DNA of 64,000 bases, taken from CAVWDU01 sp963753815. Lineage in GTDB: Bacteria > Pseudomonadota > Gammaproteobacteria > Pseudomonadales > Halieaceae. The position numbers and the translations under genes are program-made. Shown piece after piece: positions 6,884-15,381 of this stretch. The stretch lies in the NCBI GenBank assembly GCA_963753815.1, contig CAVWDU010000001.1, positions 124,001-188,000 of the forward strand. Direction: 5' to 3'. The notes beneath the pieces are model-generated. The model was given only the letters and a program-made list of their open reading frames with translations, made no database searches and was not told the DNA's origin. The first letter of the stretch is position 1. The number at the start of each line of letters is the position of its first letter.

Positions 6884-8704
6884 ATGAGAAACCCGACCTC
6901 CCCCCGGCGCCTCGCCCCATCAGGCCTGGCTGCCCTGCTCACCATACTGCTCACCGCCTGCGGCAGCGCGCCGCAACAATCACCCACGTCCGGGCTGCCA
7001 AGCCAGCCGGACACAGGTGTGCTGCCCGGTCTCATACCGCTCACACTGCCTCCCAGCGAATTCGCTGCGCGGTTTGCCGCGGCCGAGCAGGCACTGCTGA
7101 ATTTCGACTGGATGTCAGCCGAGGCTGCACTTGTCACGATACCCCCCGAGGCGATGAGCCCCACCGACCTTACCTATCGCCGGTACCTCGATGCCAGGAT
7201 TGCACACCTGCGCGGCGACGATCCGGCGGCGCGAAACCTGGCAGAGGCAGCCGCGGCGGAAAACTCCGACCCTGCGCTCGCCGGCAAGATCATGAACTTC
7301 CAGCGCTACCACGCTGAAATTACCGGCGACTACCTGCGCAGCGCCGCCCTCGCGGACGCCCTCCTCGCCGATGCGAAGTCGGCAGAATCGGCCGCCGCGC
7401 TCAAGAGCACCGCCTGGCTCAACCTTCAGCGCCTCAGTGACGACTCGCTGCGGGCAGCCGTGCAGCAACCTCAACCGCCGCGCCTGCAGGCCTGGCTGGA
7501 CCTCGCCCTGATCTGTCGCACGGATTCAACCACCCGCATGAAAGCGGACCTCGCGCAGTGGCTGGCGCTTCACCCCACTCATCCGGCGGCCACGCCACTG
7601 CCTGGCGGTCTCTCGTATCTGCTTGAGCAGCCGCCCGCAACCTATAAGCTGGCGCTGTTGCTGCCTCTCAGCGGCCGGCTGGCGCCCGCTGGCGAGGCCA
7701 TCCGCGACGGCTTCCTGGCGAGCTATTACGCAGGGCTGGGCAATGGCGAGCCGCAGCCGGAACTGCTGGTTCTGGACCGTCTGCGCTTCCCTTCCACCGG
7801 TGCAGCCTATCGTGCCGCCGTCGACCTTGGCGCGGGGCTCGTCGTCGGGCCGTTGACCCGGGCAGCGGTCGTCGAACTGGGGACGGAGTCGCCGCGACCG
7901 GTGCCCGTACTTGCCCTCAATCGCTCCGAGCAACCCATCCCGCAGGCCGAGACCGCAATGGTGCAATTCTCGCTTGCACCCGAAGACGAGGCCCGGCGTC
8001 TCGCCACGCTCGCTTTCGGCAGAGGGGCCCGGCGCGCGCTGGTGCTGAGACCGGCAGGCGCATGGGGTGACAAGATGGAGCGCGCGCTGCGCGAGCGCTG
8101 GCAGGTGCTGGGCGGCACGATGGCCGACAGCGCGGTGTACGGCAGCCCGGAAGACTACGCCAAGACGATGACTGATGCCCTGGGGCTCAACGCGAGCGAG
8201 AAGCGCGCCCGGGATCTGCGCGCCCGGCTGGGCATCAGCAACGGCGACCTCGAATTCACTCCCCGCCGCCGCCAGGACGTCGACGCCTTCTTTATGCTGA
8301 GTCGCAGCCCCGCGGAAGCCAGGGCCCTGAAACCACTACTGAGCTATTACTATGCCGGGGACCTGCCGGTCTATGCCACGTCCAGCATCCACCGCGGGAC
8401 GATCGACCCGGCAAACGCCGATCTCGACGGCGTCGAACTGGTGGACCTGCCGTGGCTGCTGGGCTCCAACCCCGGCCTGCGATTGACTATTGCCTCCGGT
8501 AATACGGGCAGCGATGTCTACACGCGTCTCAACGCACTGGGCGCGGACGCGCATCGGCTGCAGGGCAGGTTTACCCAGTTGCAGGCTGGCCCCGATGCCC
8601 TGATCCGGGGCGACACCGGCCTCCTGACACTCGATCCACAACTGCAGATCGTACGGGAGACGCGGCTGGCCAGATTCGATGGCGGAGAACTGCAGCCGGA
8701 GTGA
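6884..8704 (+). CDS. lpoA: Penicillin-binding protein activator LpoA (outer-membrane lipoprotein)
   Basis: LpoA is an outer-membrane lipoprotein that reaches through the peptidoglycan to activate PBP1A in E. coli. The 606-residue product starts with a lipoprotein signal ending in LLTAC, with the lipid-carrying Cys at 26. An N-terminal TPR-like helical part (about 50-260) is followed by a periplasmic-binding-protein-like domain beginning at YKLALLLPLSGRLAPAGEAIRDGFL. This is the LppC/LpoA layout. The ATG at 6884 is used because it gives a clean signal peptide; further upstream the frame overlaps rsmI. yraN, diaA and dolP follow in E. coli order. Confidence 0.93.
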   Translation: MRNPTSPRRLAPSGLAALLTILLTACGSAPQQSPTSGLPSQPDTGVLPGLIPLTLPPSEFAARFAAAEQALLNFDWMSAEAALVTIPPEAMSPTDLTYRRYLDARIAHLRGDDPAARNLAEAAAAENSDPALAGKIMNFQRYHAEITGDYLRSAALADALLADAKSAESAAALKSTAWLNLQRLSDDSLRAAVQQPQPPRLQAWLDLALICRTDSTTRMKADLAQWLALHPTHPAATPLPGGLSYLLEQPPATYKLALLLPLSGRLAPAGEAIRDGFLASYYAGLGNGEPQPELLVLDRLRFPSTGAAYRAAVDLGAGLVVGPLTRAAVVELGTESPRPVPVLALNRSEQPIPQAETAMVQFSLAPEDEARRLATLAFGRGARRALVLRPAGAWGDKMERALRERWQVLGGTMADSAVYGSPEDYAKTMTDALGLNASEKRARDLRARLGISNGDLEFTPRRRQDVDAFFMLSRSPAEARALKPLLSYYYAGDLPVYATSSIHRGTIDPANADLDGVELVDLPWLLGSNPGLRLTIASGNTGSDVYTRLNALGADAHRLQGRFTQLQAGPDALIRGDTGLLTLDPQLQIVRETRLARFDGGELQPE

Positions 8705-8744
8705 GTACACTGCGACCTTCCATGAACGCCGCAGGGGGGCCGCC

Positions 8745-9095
8745 ATGCAGCGACTCGACGGCAGGCACTACGAAGATGCCGCGACCGTGTGGCTCGAGCG
8801 AAATGGACTGCGCATCCTGGCCCGCAATTTCCGCACCCGGACCGGCGAGCTCGATATCGTCGCCCTCGATCGGGACTGCGTGGTGTTCATCGAGGTCCGC
8901 AGCCGCGCTCACGCGCGCTTCGGCGGAGCTGCCGCATCGGTCGGACCGCGCAAGCGAAAAAAACTGCTGCGCACTGCGCAGGGTTTCCTGCAGCGTCATC
9001 CCGCCCTGGCCGCGCAACCCTGCCGATTCGATGTGCTCGCCTACGAGCAAGCTGCTCCCGGGCCACGATGGATCCGCGGCGCCTTCTCAGCCTGA
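8745..9095 (+). CDS. yraN: YraN family protein (UPF0102, endonuclease-like fold)
   Basis: Conserved small protein of unknown biochemical role with a PD-(D/E)XK nuclease-like fold. The 116 residues carry the family pattern: RHYEDAATVWLERNGLRILARNFR, then GELDIVALD and VFIEVRSR, followed by KRKKLLRTAQGFL. The putative metal site residues are Glu35, Asp37 and Glu50. The start ATG at 8745 follows AGGGGGG at a suitable distance; an upstream in-frame ATG would lie inside lpoA. The lpoA-yraN-diaA order supports the call. Confidence 0.93.
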   Translation: MQRLDGRHYEDAATVWLERNGLRILARNFRTRTGELDIVALDRDCVVFIEVRSRAHARFGGAAASVGPRKRKKLLRTAQGFLQRHPALAAQPCRFDVLAYEQAAPGPRWIRGAFSA

Positions 9096-9138
9096 AACCA
9101 CCGTTGGCGCTGGCGGACGCACCCGCCGGAATTGAGCT

Positions 9139-9717
9139 ATGGACGATTACCCGCAGATATCCGCCCACTTCACCCGGACCGTGGAAGCGGTGATGGCCTG
9201 CGTCGACGACCTGGCGACGCCCCTGTCAGAAGCGGGGCTGCGGGTTAGCAAAGCCCTCCTCGACGATCACAAGCTCCTGGTCTGCAGCGACGGCCTGGAT
9301 GCGCCGCTGGCCCGCCTGCTGACCGGGAATCTACTGGGCCAGTGGGCCGATGAGCGCCCCGCACTCCCGGCCATGCTGCTCGGCTGCGGCCTCGGTGTCG
9401 CGGGCGGCAACGGCGGCGATAACGAGCCGGCGCGGCGCATCGACGCACTGGGACAACCCGGCGACGTTCTGTGCTGCATCGTCAGCGACACCGACTGGGA
9501 CCACCTGGCAACAGCGTTTCAGGCGGCGCACAGGCGGGAGATGGGCATTATCCTGCTGTCCGGCCCCGACCTCGGGGGCTCGCTGGCAGAGTTCGGGCCC
9601 GACACTATCCAGATTGCCGTCGACGCCGAACACCGCGCGACGGTGATCGAACTCCAGACAGTGATCATCAACGCCCTGTCCGGGCTGGTCGAGCAGCACG
9701 TGTTCGGGTTTGCTTGA
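9139..9717 (+). CDS. diaA: SIS-domain protein in the DiaA position (diverged)
   Basis: In E. coli DiaA is a SIS-domain tetramer that binds DnaA and times replication initiation. This 192-residue protein has the right size and the right neighbours (yraN before, dolP after). Its ends resemble DiaA: HFTRTVEAVMACVDDLATPLSEA at the start and VIELQTVIINALSGLVE at the end. The central sugar-phosphate segment is altered, with CSDGLDAP where DiaA/GmhA have a GNG-S pattern, and CCIVSDTDW where they have the second Ser/Thr-rich loop. Catalysis is therefore unlikely. A DnaA-related role is inferred from position only. Its stop overlaps the dolP start (TGATG). Confidence 0.75.
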   Translation: MDDYPQISAHFTRTVEAVMACVDDLATPLSEAGLRVSKALLDDHKLLVCSDGLDAPLARLLTGNLLGQWADERPALPAMLLGCGLGVAGGNGGDNEPARRIDALGQPGDVLCCIVSDTDWDHLATAFQAAHRREMGIILLSGPDLGGSLAEFGPDTIQIAVDAEHRATVIELQTVIINALSGLVEQHVFGFA

Positions 9718-10289
9718 TGATCTTCCCCAGACCGCTGTTACTTTTACTGTACTGCGCCACGCTATCTGGCTGCGGCAGCCTGCTTGCCAGCATGGAAACC
9801 GGCCCCATAGAAGACAGCCCCTTCGAACGCACCCTGGCTCGGCAGCTCGAGGATGAAAGCATCGAGACCAAGGCCATCGTCAACCTGCGCGCGGATGACG
9901 ACGGATTCGACGTGGCACACCTCGTCATCGTCAGCTTCAATGGCTACGTGCTGATCGCGGGACAGCTGGAGGCCGAGCGATTGCGACGGCGGGCGACTGA
10001 CATACTGCGGAGAATCGACGGCGTGCGCCGCATCTACAATGAGCTTGAAGTCGGGCCACCCACGACGGGCGTGACCCGCAGCAACGACACCTGGATCACC
10101 ACCAAGGTCAAGACGCGGATGCTGGCAAGCCCGAGCATCGAGGGCGGCCGGGTAAAGGTGGTCACCGAGAATGGCGTGGTGTACCTGATGGGCCTGGTCA
10201 GCCGGGATGAGGCTGACAGGATCAGTCACACGGTCTCCGGAATCTCGGGCGTCAAGCGCGTCGTGCGGCTGTTCGAACTGGTTGGCTGA
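9717..10289 (+). CDS. dolP: Division/outer-membrane stress-associated lipoprotein DolP (two BON domains)
   Basis: DolP (YraP) is an outer-membrane lipoprotein that supports envelope integrity and localises to division sites in E. coli. The 190-residue product has a lipoprotein signal ending LSGC (Cys19). Two BON domains follow, the first around 45-110 (with VSFNGYVLIAGQ) and the second around 120-188 (with VVTENGVVYLMGLV). The ATG at 9717 overlaps the diaA stop. It is the last gene of the lpoA-yraN-diaA-dolP unit and runs towards sspB. Confidence 0.94.
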   Translation: MIFPRPLLLLLYCATLSGCGSLLASMETGPIEDSPFERTLARQLEDESIETKAIVNLRADDDGFDVAHLVIVSFNGYVLIAGQLEAERLRRRATDILRRIDGVRRIYNELEVGPPTTGVTRSNDTWITTKVKTRMLASPSIEGGRVKVVTENGVVYLMGLVSRDEADRISHTVSGISGVKRVVRLFELVG

Positions 10290-10324
10290 GCCGGCACGGC
10301 GCGCGATGAGCGCACAGCCCGAAC

Positions 10325-10720
10325 TTACTTCACGATCTTCAGCGACGGCCGGCCATCCTGCCTGCCCGGGCCGGAAGGATCGTCGTCCGGGGTGTTCGGG
10401 TCCGGGTCACCGGCTTCAGATTCAAATACCATGCCCTGACCATTCTCGCGGGCATAGATACCAATCACCGCCGCCACCGGCACGTAGATATCGGTGGCAA
10501 CGCCACCGAAGCGACCGTTGAATATCACCGACTCGTTGGAGATCGTCAGGTCGATGACCGCCCCGGGAGAAATGTTGAGCACGATCTGCCCGTCTTTCAC
10601 ATACTGGCTGGGCACTGCCACACCCTCCTGCGCCGCATCCACCAGCATGTAGGGTGTGCAGTTATTGTCGACTATCCACTCATACAGGGCGCGCATGATA
10701 TAGGGCCGACTGGGGGTCAT
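10325..10720 (-). CDS. sspB: ClpXP protease specificity-enhancing factor SspB
   Basis: Adaptor that delivers ssrA-tagged and other substrates to ClpXP. The folded domain begins SRPYIMRALYEWIVDNNCTPYMLV and runs to about residue 100. An acidic, Pro/Gly-rich linker (EAGDPDPNTPDDDP) follows, and the protein ends RPSLKIVK, the conserved ClpX-binding tail. The start chosen is the ATG at 10720 (131 residues); a GTG at 10735 would add five residues. It is downstream of sspA, the usual operon. Confidence 0.95.
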   Translation of the reverse strand: MTPSRPYIMRALYEWIVDNNCTPYMLVDAAQEGVAVPSQYVKDGQIVLNISPGAVIDLTISNESVIFNGRFGGVATDIYVPVAAVIGIYARENGQGMVFESEAGDPDPNTPDDDPSGPGRQDGRPSLKIVK

Positions 10721-10761
10721 GGGGGGCTGTTCCACGGGCCGCCTGCGGTTTCTGATGTCGC

Positions 10762-11394
10762 CTAGAGGCGCATTTCCCTCTCCTGTTCGGAGAGACTTTC
10801 CTGGAACGAGTCGCGTTCGAAAAGGGCATCCATGTAAGCCAGCAGGGGCTTGGACTGCTTGCTCGAGCGGATCTCGATACCCAGTGACGGCAACCGCCAG
10901 AGAATCGGTGCGATGCAGCAGTCGACGAGCGTAAACTCATCGCTCATGAAAAACGGCTTCTCGGCAAAGATCGGTGAGATCGCCAGGATGCCTTCACGCA
11001 ACTCCTTGCGGCTCTTCGTCACCACGTTGTCACTGCGCGAGTGCTGGATGGATTCCACCAACCCGCACCAGTCTTTTTCTATCCGGTGGATGAAAAGTCG
11101 GCTTTCGGCCCGTGCCACAGGATAGACCGGCAGCAGCGGCGGGTGGGGGAAGCGCTCGTCCAGGTACTCCATCATCACCTTGGACTCATAGAGAACGAGG
11201 TCGCGGTCCACCAGCGTTGGCAGCGAGTTATAGGGATTGAGGTCGGCGAGTTCAGCCGGAGGGTGGGCACCGTCCGACTCAATGAGATCCACCGTCACCC
11301 CTTTTTCCGCGAGCACGATGCGCACCCGGTGACTGTAGTGACTCGTGCTGTCGGAGAAGAAGGTCATCGACGACCTCTTTGCCACAACGCCCAT
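10762..11394 (-). CDS. sspA: Stringent starvation protein A (GST-like RNA polymerase-associated protein)
   Basis: SspA binds RNA polymerase and influences stationary-phase, acid-tolerance and virulence transcription. The 210-residue protein has the thioredoxin-like N-domain (HYSHRVRIVLAEKGVTVDLIE; NPYNSLPTLVDRDLVLYES) and the helical GST C-domain (LVDCCIAPILWRLPSLGIE). The catalytic residues of true GSTs are absent, as expected for SspA. It lies between the bc1 genes and sspB, as in other gammaproteobacteria. Confidence 0.96.
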   Translation of the reverse strand: MGVVAKRSSMTFFSDSTSHYSHRVRIVLAEKGVTVDLIESDGAHPPAELADLNPYNSLPTLVDRDLVLYESKVMMEYLDERFPHPPLLPVYPVARAESRLFIHRIEKDWCGLVESIQHSRSDNVVTKSRKELREGILAISPIFAEKPFFMSDEFTLVDCCIAPILWRLPSLGIEIRSSKQSKPLLAYMDALFERDSFQESLSEQEREMRL

Positions 11395-11477
11395 CCAGAT
11401 ACCTCGATTATTTTATTCGTGTTGAGAGTGAGCCAGCACCGGAATCACCCCCGGCTCTGGCAGCTGCCCGATGCCGG

Positions 11478-13505
11478 TCAGTGCACGTCCTTCCAGTATT
11501 CGCGGTTGAGCAACCATGAGAATACGAAAAACAGTGCAATAAACAATAATACCATGGCGCCAATCCGCTTGCGGTCCGCCGCCATGGGTTCCGCCGTGTA
11601 GGCGAGGAAATTGACGAGGTCGTACATCGCCCCGTCAAACTCCTCCGACTCCATCGCTCCGGCTTCGCTAACCCTGAGCTGCCCGCAGGGCTGATCCATG
11701 ATCTGCTCACCGGTCAGCTGGTCCATTTCGCCCCCGGCGGCGGCGCCCATCGCGCACTCCGGCAGGCCCTGCAAATCCAGCAGTACATGGGGCATGCCGA
11801 CATTCGGGAACACCCGGTTGTTAACACCATAGGGGCGGGTGTCATCGCGGTAAAAGTTACGCAGGTAGGTGTACAGCCACTCGGGCTTGCGTGCGCGCGA
11901 CGCCAGGGTGAGATCCGGGGGAGCCGCGCCAAACCACTTTTTTGCGTTGTCCTCATCCATTGCAATCGTGATCAGGGAGCCGATCTTGACGGAAGGGTCG
12001 AACACCAGGTTCTCCATGAACAGGTCCTCGGGGATGCCGAGATCCTCTGCCACCCGATTGTAGCGGGCATATTGCAGCGAATGACAGCCCAGGCAGTAAT
12101 TCATGTAGAGGCTTGCGCCGTTCTGCAGCGAGGCCCGATCGGTGGGATCCACCTCAATCGCGTCGCAGTCGATTGTGCCGCAGTCGTGGCCGGACTCAGC
12201 GCCCACCACTTTCAGGGGCACCACGGTCAGCAACAAGATGAGCGCCAACCCACCCAGGCTTCCGAGCAAACCGATACCGCCGTCAGTCGTCACCCGCTCC
12301 GGCACCGGCTTGGTCTTGTCCCGGGCGGTCCAGAACGGCATGCCAAGGAAAAATGCGAAGTAAATGATCGAGCAGACCTGCGCCAGGAACGTCCGGCTCG
12401 GGGTTGGCGCCTTGACGCCGAGGACACCGAGGATGATGAACGACGCTACGAACACGACCAACATGACCTGGGTGATCCTGCCACGGTAGCGCCAAGACCT
12501 TACCGGGCTGCGATCGAGCCAGGGCAGCAGGAAAGGTATCGCCACCGACGCCGCGAAGGCAATGAACCCCCAGAACTTGTCAGGCACTGCACGCAGTACG
12601 GAGTAGAAAGGTGTGAAATACCAGACCGGTGCAATGTGCTCCGGAGTCTTCATCGGGTTGGCTTCTTCAAAGTTGGCGTACTCCAGGAAGAACCCACCCA
12701 TCTCCGGCATGAAAAAGATTATCCCGCAGAAGATGAACAGGAAAACCGCGATCGCCGGCAGGTCGTGCACGGAGTAGTAGGGATGGAAGGCAATACCGTC
12801 GAGGGGAATACCGTCCTTGTCCTTGTGCTTCTTGATATCCACTCCATCGGGATTGTTGGAGCCGACCTCATGCAGGGCCAGCAGGTGAAGTACCACGAGT
12901 GCCAGCAGCACAATCGGCAGTGCCACCACGTGCAGCGCAAAAAACCGATTGAGCGTGATGCCGGAGATCAGGTAGTCACCGCGAATCCAGGTCACGATGT
13001 CTTCCCCGACAACCGGGATGGCGCCGAACAGGGAGATGATTACCTGAGCGCCCCAGTACGACATCTGGCCCCAGGGCAGCACGTACCCCACGAAGGCCTC
13101 GGCCATCAGCACGACAAAAATGAGCATGCCGAACACCCAGATCAACTCGCGCGGCTTCTTGTACGAGCCGTAGAGGAGCGCGCGGAACATGTGGAGGTAT
13201 ACCACGATAAAAAATGCCGACGCGCCGGTGGAATGCATGTAGCGCAGCAACCACCCGTGCTCCACGTCGCGCATGATGTACTCAACCGAAGCAAACGCCT
13301 CTTCGGCACTGGGCGTGTAGCTCATCGTGAGCCATATCCCGGTGAGCAGCTGATTGACCAGTACGACCAGCGAAAGCACGCCGAAGTAGTACCAGAAATT
13401 CAGGTTCTTTGGCGCGTAGTACTCCCCCATGTGAGTATTCCACGCACGCACGATCGGCAGTCGATCGTCGACCCAATCGCGCACTCCAACAAGCATGTTG
13501 TTCAT
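11478..13505 (-). CDS. Fused ubiquinol-cytochrome c reductase cytochrome b / cytochrome c1
   Basis: One 675-codon frame encodes both membrane cytochromes of complex III. Residues 1-400 are cytochrome b: paired haem ligands H91/H105 and H192/H207, GYVLPWGQMSYWGAQV at 140-155, and PVWY at 293-296 in place of the PEWY Qo motif. A hydrophobic, signal-like helix (about 410-436) then leads into cytochrome c1, with haem c motif CLGCH at 471-475, a likely Met ligand in NVGMPH (M571) and a C-terminal membrane anchor (648-665). In most gammaproteobacteria petB and petC are separate. A single precursor cleaved after the internal signal is known as FbcH in Bradyrhizobium; the same processing is inferred here. 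The start overlaps the petA stop. Confidence 0.95.
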   Translation of the reverse strand: MNNMLVGVRDWVDDRLPIVRAWNTHMGEYYAPKNLNFWYYFGVLSLVVLVNQLLTGIWLTMSYTPSAEEAFASVEYIMRDVEHGWLLRYMHSTGASAFFIVVYLHMFRALLYGSYKKPRELIWVFGMLIFVVLMAEAFVGYVLPWGQMSYWGAQVIISLFGAIPVVGEDIVTWIRGDYLISGITLNRFFALHVVALPIVLLALVVLHLLALHEVGSNNPDGVDIKKHKDKDGIPLDGIAFHPYYSVHDLPAIAVFLFIFCGIIFFMPEMGGFFLEYANFEEANPMKTPEHIAPVWYFTPFYSVLRAVPDKFWGFIAFAASVAIPFLLPWLDRSPVRSWRYRGRITQVMLVVFVASFIILGVLGVKAPTPSRTFLAQVCSIIYFAFFLGMPFWTARDKTKPVPERVTTDGGIGLLGSLGGLALILLLTVVPLKVVGAESGHDCGTIDCDAIEVDPTDRASLQNGASLYMNYCLGCHSLQYARYNRVAEDLGIPEDLFMENLVFDPSVKIGSLITIAMDEDNAKKWFGAAPPDLTLASRARKPEWLYTYLRNFYRDDTRPYGVNNRVFPNVGMPHVLLDLQGLPECAMGAAAGGEMDQLTGEQIMDQPCGQLRVSEAGAMESEEFDGAMYDLVNFLAYTAEPMAADRKRIGAMVLLFIALFFVFSWLLNREYWKDVH

Positions 13506-14101
13506 CAGGCTGCCTCCGTGTCCACGCCAATAACAAGAACGTCGTCGCCCTCATACGAATAGGGGGGCACGATCAGATTGGTAGAGGCGGGCACTCCGCT
13601 GAACACCCGCCCGGACAGATCGAACTTGGAACCGTGACAGGGGCAGAAAAACCCGCCCAGCCAGTCGTCTCCGCCCAGATCCGCCGCGCCAACCTCTGGC
13701 CGAAACTTGGGGGCGCACCCGAGGTGGGTGCACAGGCCCTCAACCACGAGGTACTCGGGGCGCAACGCTCTTGCTACACCCTCGATGTACCCGGGCTGCT
13801 TGGATACCTGACTGGCGGGATCCTTGAGCTGATCATCGAGCAGGTCCAGGTCAGCTATCTGCTTCTCGGTCCGGTGTACGACATACACTGGCTTTCCGCG
13901 CCATTCGACCACGACCATCTGCCCCGGCTCAAGCTTGCTGATGTCCGCCTTGACCGGTGCGCCCGCGGCCTTGGCCTTGGCCGACGGATTCCATGACCCG
14001 ACAAAAGGCACGGCTATCCCCACCATACCCGCAACGCCCACGACGCTGGTCGCCGCGGTCAGAAACCGTCGCCGGCCGTCATTTACCGCTTCGCTGCTCA
14101 T
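13505..14101 (-). CDS. petA: Ubiquinol-cytochrome c reductase iron-sulfur (Rieske) subunit
   Basis: Carries electrons from ubiquinol to cytochrome c1. The 198-residue protein starts with a Tat-type signal-anchor (RRRFLTAATSVVGVAGMVGIAVPFVG). The 2Fe-2S ligands are in CTHLGC (C124, H126, C129) and CPCHGS (C153, C155, H156). The ATG at 14101 follows AGGAGAG at good distance; a longer frame to 14239 would include the leader. The stop TGA overlaps the ATG of the cytochrome b/c1 fusion (TGATG), so the complex is made from one operon. Confidence 0.96.
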   Translation of the reverse strand: MSSEAVNDGRRRFLTAATSVVGVAGMVGIAVPFVGSWNPSAKAKAAGAPVKADISKLEPGQMVVVEWRGKPVYVVHRTEKQIADLDLLDDQLKDPASQVSKQPGYIEGVARALRPEYLVVEGLCTHLGCAPKFRPEVGAADLGGDDWLGGFFCPCHGSKFDLSGRVFSGVPASTNLIVPPYSYEGDDVLVIGVDTEAA

Positions 14102-14176
14102 GCTTTTCTCTCCTGAGTGCAAAGGTCCCCACCGGCCCGCCAGGGCCTTCGGAACCCAACTTACAAAAAGGCCCAG

Positions 14177-14205
14177 ATGGTACGGTTTTTGCCTCGCGTA
14201 TACAA
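14177..14205 (-). promoter_or_regulatory. Candidate promoter of petA-petBC
   Basis: Minus strand TTGTAT (14200-14205), 17-base spacer, TACCAT (14177-14182). It lies in the gap between the rpsI terminator and petA. Both boxes are imperfect, so this is a proposal. Confidence 0.35.
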
Positions 14206-14344
14206 GGCAATCACAGTTTCGTCCAGCTCGCTCTGGCACTGGAGCAGGGAAGGCGAACTGGTGCGGGGCGCCGCGCAGGACCGTGTCCGCGAGCGGCCCG
14301 GGCGGTCTTGCTACGACGCTCGTGGTGCCGCGTCAGCACCGGGG

Positions 14345-14379
14345 AAAAAAAAGCCCGGCCTGAGATCTCAAACCGGGCT
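14345..14379 (-). terminator. Rho-independent terminator of rplM-rpsI
   Basis: On the minus strand AGCCCGG (14373-14379) pairs perfectly with CCGGGCT (14352-14358) and is followed by eight T residues (14345-14352). The loop itself contains the palindrome TGAGATCTCA. It lies 45 bases after the rpsI stop and upstream of the petA promoter region, separating the two operons. Confidence 0.9.
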
Positions 14380-14424
14380 GTTCCTGTCACCCTCCGGGCG
14401 AACCCAACGGGCGTATCCGGCAGG

Positions 14425-14817
14425 TTAGCGCTTGGAGAACTGCGGCCTCTTGCGCGCCTTGCGCAAACCGACCTTCTTGCGCTCTACCTCACGTGCATCG
14501 CGGGTCACATACCCGGCACCACGCAGGGTTCCGCGCAGTGACTCGTCGTATTCCAGCAATGCCCGGGTAATACCGTGGCGGATCGCCCCGGCCTGCCCGA
14601 AACTGCCGCCGCCCTCTACCGTGACGTTGACGTCAAAGCGGTCGCCGAGGTCGACCAGCTCCAGCGGCTGCCGCACGATCATACGGGCCACTTCGCGGCC
14701 GAAATACTGGTCGAGCGGGCGCCTGTTGACGGTAAAACCGCCGTTGCCGCTACTCAGGAATACACGAGCTGTCGAAGTCTTGCGACGTCCGGTGCCATAA
14801 TACTGGGTGACTGCCAT
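14425..14817 (-). CDS. rpsI: 30S ribosomal protein S9
   Basis: Small-subunit protein whose C-terminal tail reaches the P-site tRNA. The 130 residues begin VTQYYGTGRRKTSTARVFL, contain PLELVDLGDRFDVNVTVEGGG, and end RKARKRPQFSKR, the invariant S9 tail. It follows rplM by 19 bases and is closed by the hairpin terminator downstream. Confidence 0.98.
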   Translation of the reverse strand: MAVTQYYGTGRRKTSTARVFLSSGNGGFTVNRRPLDQYFGREVARMIVRQPLELVDLGDRFDVNVTVEGGGSFGQAGAIRHGITRALLEYDESLRGTLRGAGYVTRDAREVERKKVGLRKARKRPQFSKR

Positions 14818-14836
14818 AGCTATCTGGATATCCGTC

Positions 14837-15265
14837 TCAAAGGTTCAAGGCTTGGGGCTGCTGGGCGGCGTGGGGATGCGCGTCGCCGGCGTACACTTTC
14901 AACTTGCGAAACATGGCACGCCCCAGCGGGTTGCGCGGAAGCATGCCCTTCACGGCCCCCTGGATCACTCGTTCCGGGGCTTTTTCGATCAGCTTCTCGA
15001 AGGAAACAGACTTCAGTCCTCCCGGGTAGCCGGTGTGGGAGTGATAAATCTTGTCTGTTCGCTTCGCCCCGGTGACCTGTACCTTCTCGGCGTTGATGAC
15101 AACGATGTAATCGCCGGTGTCAACATGCGGGGTGTATTCGGGCTTGTGCTTACCGCGCAAGCGGTGCGCGATTTCACTGGCCAGGCGCCCCAGGGTCTTC
15201 CCCGTCGCGTCCACCACGAACCAGTCGCGGTTGACCTCTTCTGCTTTGGCGCTAAAAGTTTTCAT
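14837..15265 (-). CDS. rplM: 50S ribosomal protein L13
   Basis: Large-subunit assembly protein. The 142 residues begin MKTFSAKAEEVNRDWFVVDA and contain GKTLGRLASEIAHRLRGKHK, HTGYPGGLKS and AVKGMLPRNPLGR, all typical of L13. The ATG at 15265 gives the family N-terminus; nine further upstream codons are in frame but not conserved. It is first gene of the rplM-rpsI operon. Confidence 0.98.
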   Translation of the reverse strand: MKTFSAKAEEVNRDWFVVDATGKTLGRLASEIAHRLRGKHKPEYTPHVDTGDYIVVINAEKVQVTGAKRTDKIYHSHTGYPGGLKSVSFEKLIEKAPERVIQGAVKGMLPRNPLGRAMFRKLKVYAGDAHPHAAQQPQALNL

Positions 15266-15306
15266 CAATAACCGCCTCTTGGAAGGCTCCAATTTCGAGA
15301 GCGCGA

Positions 15307-15335
15307 ATACTAGCCAAAGCCTCGTGCCATTTCAA
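15307..15335 (-). promoter_or_regulatory. rplM-rpsI promoter
   Basis: Minus strand TTGAAA (15330-15335), 17-base spacer, TAGTAT (15307-15312), a strong sigma-70 match. The predicted start near 15300 leaves a leader of about 35 bases before the rplM ATG. Confidence 0.65.
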
Positions 15336-15349
15336 GGGCGGTGGGCAAT

Positions 15350-15375
15350 AAAAAAAGCCCCCTGTGCCCCGGCTT
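15350..15375 (-). terminator. Probable terminator after zapE
   Basis: Minus strand AAGCC (15371-15375) pairs with GGCTT (15355-15359), followed by a run of seven T. The stem is only five pairs, so termination may be partial. It begins 7 bases after the zapE stop. Confidence 0.5.
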
Positions 15376-15381
15376 CTCAGT

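Noticed and set aside
11478..13505. Possibility that the cytochrome b/c1 fusion is a frameshift artefact
   Set aside because: Both halves are in the same frame with a sensible internal signal-anchor helix and no sign of a missing stop. Known FbcH precursors have the same design.
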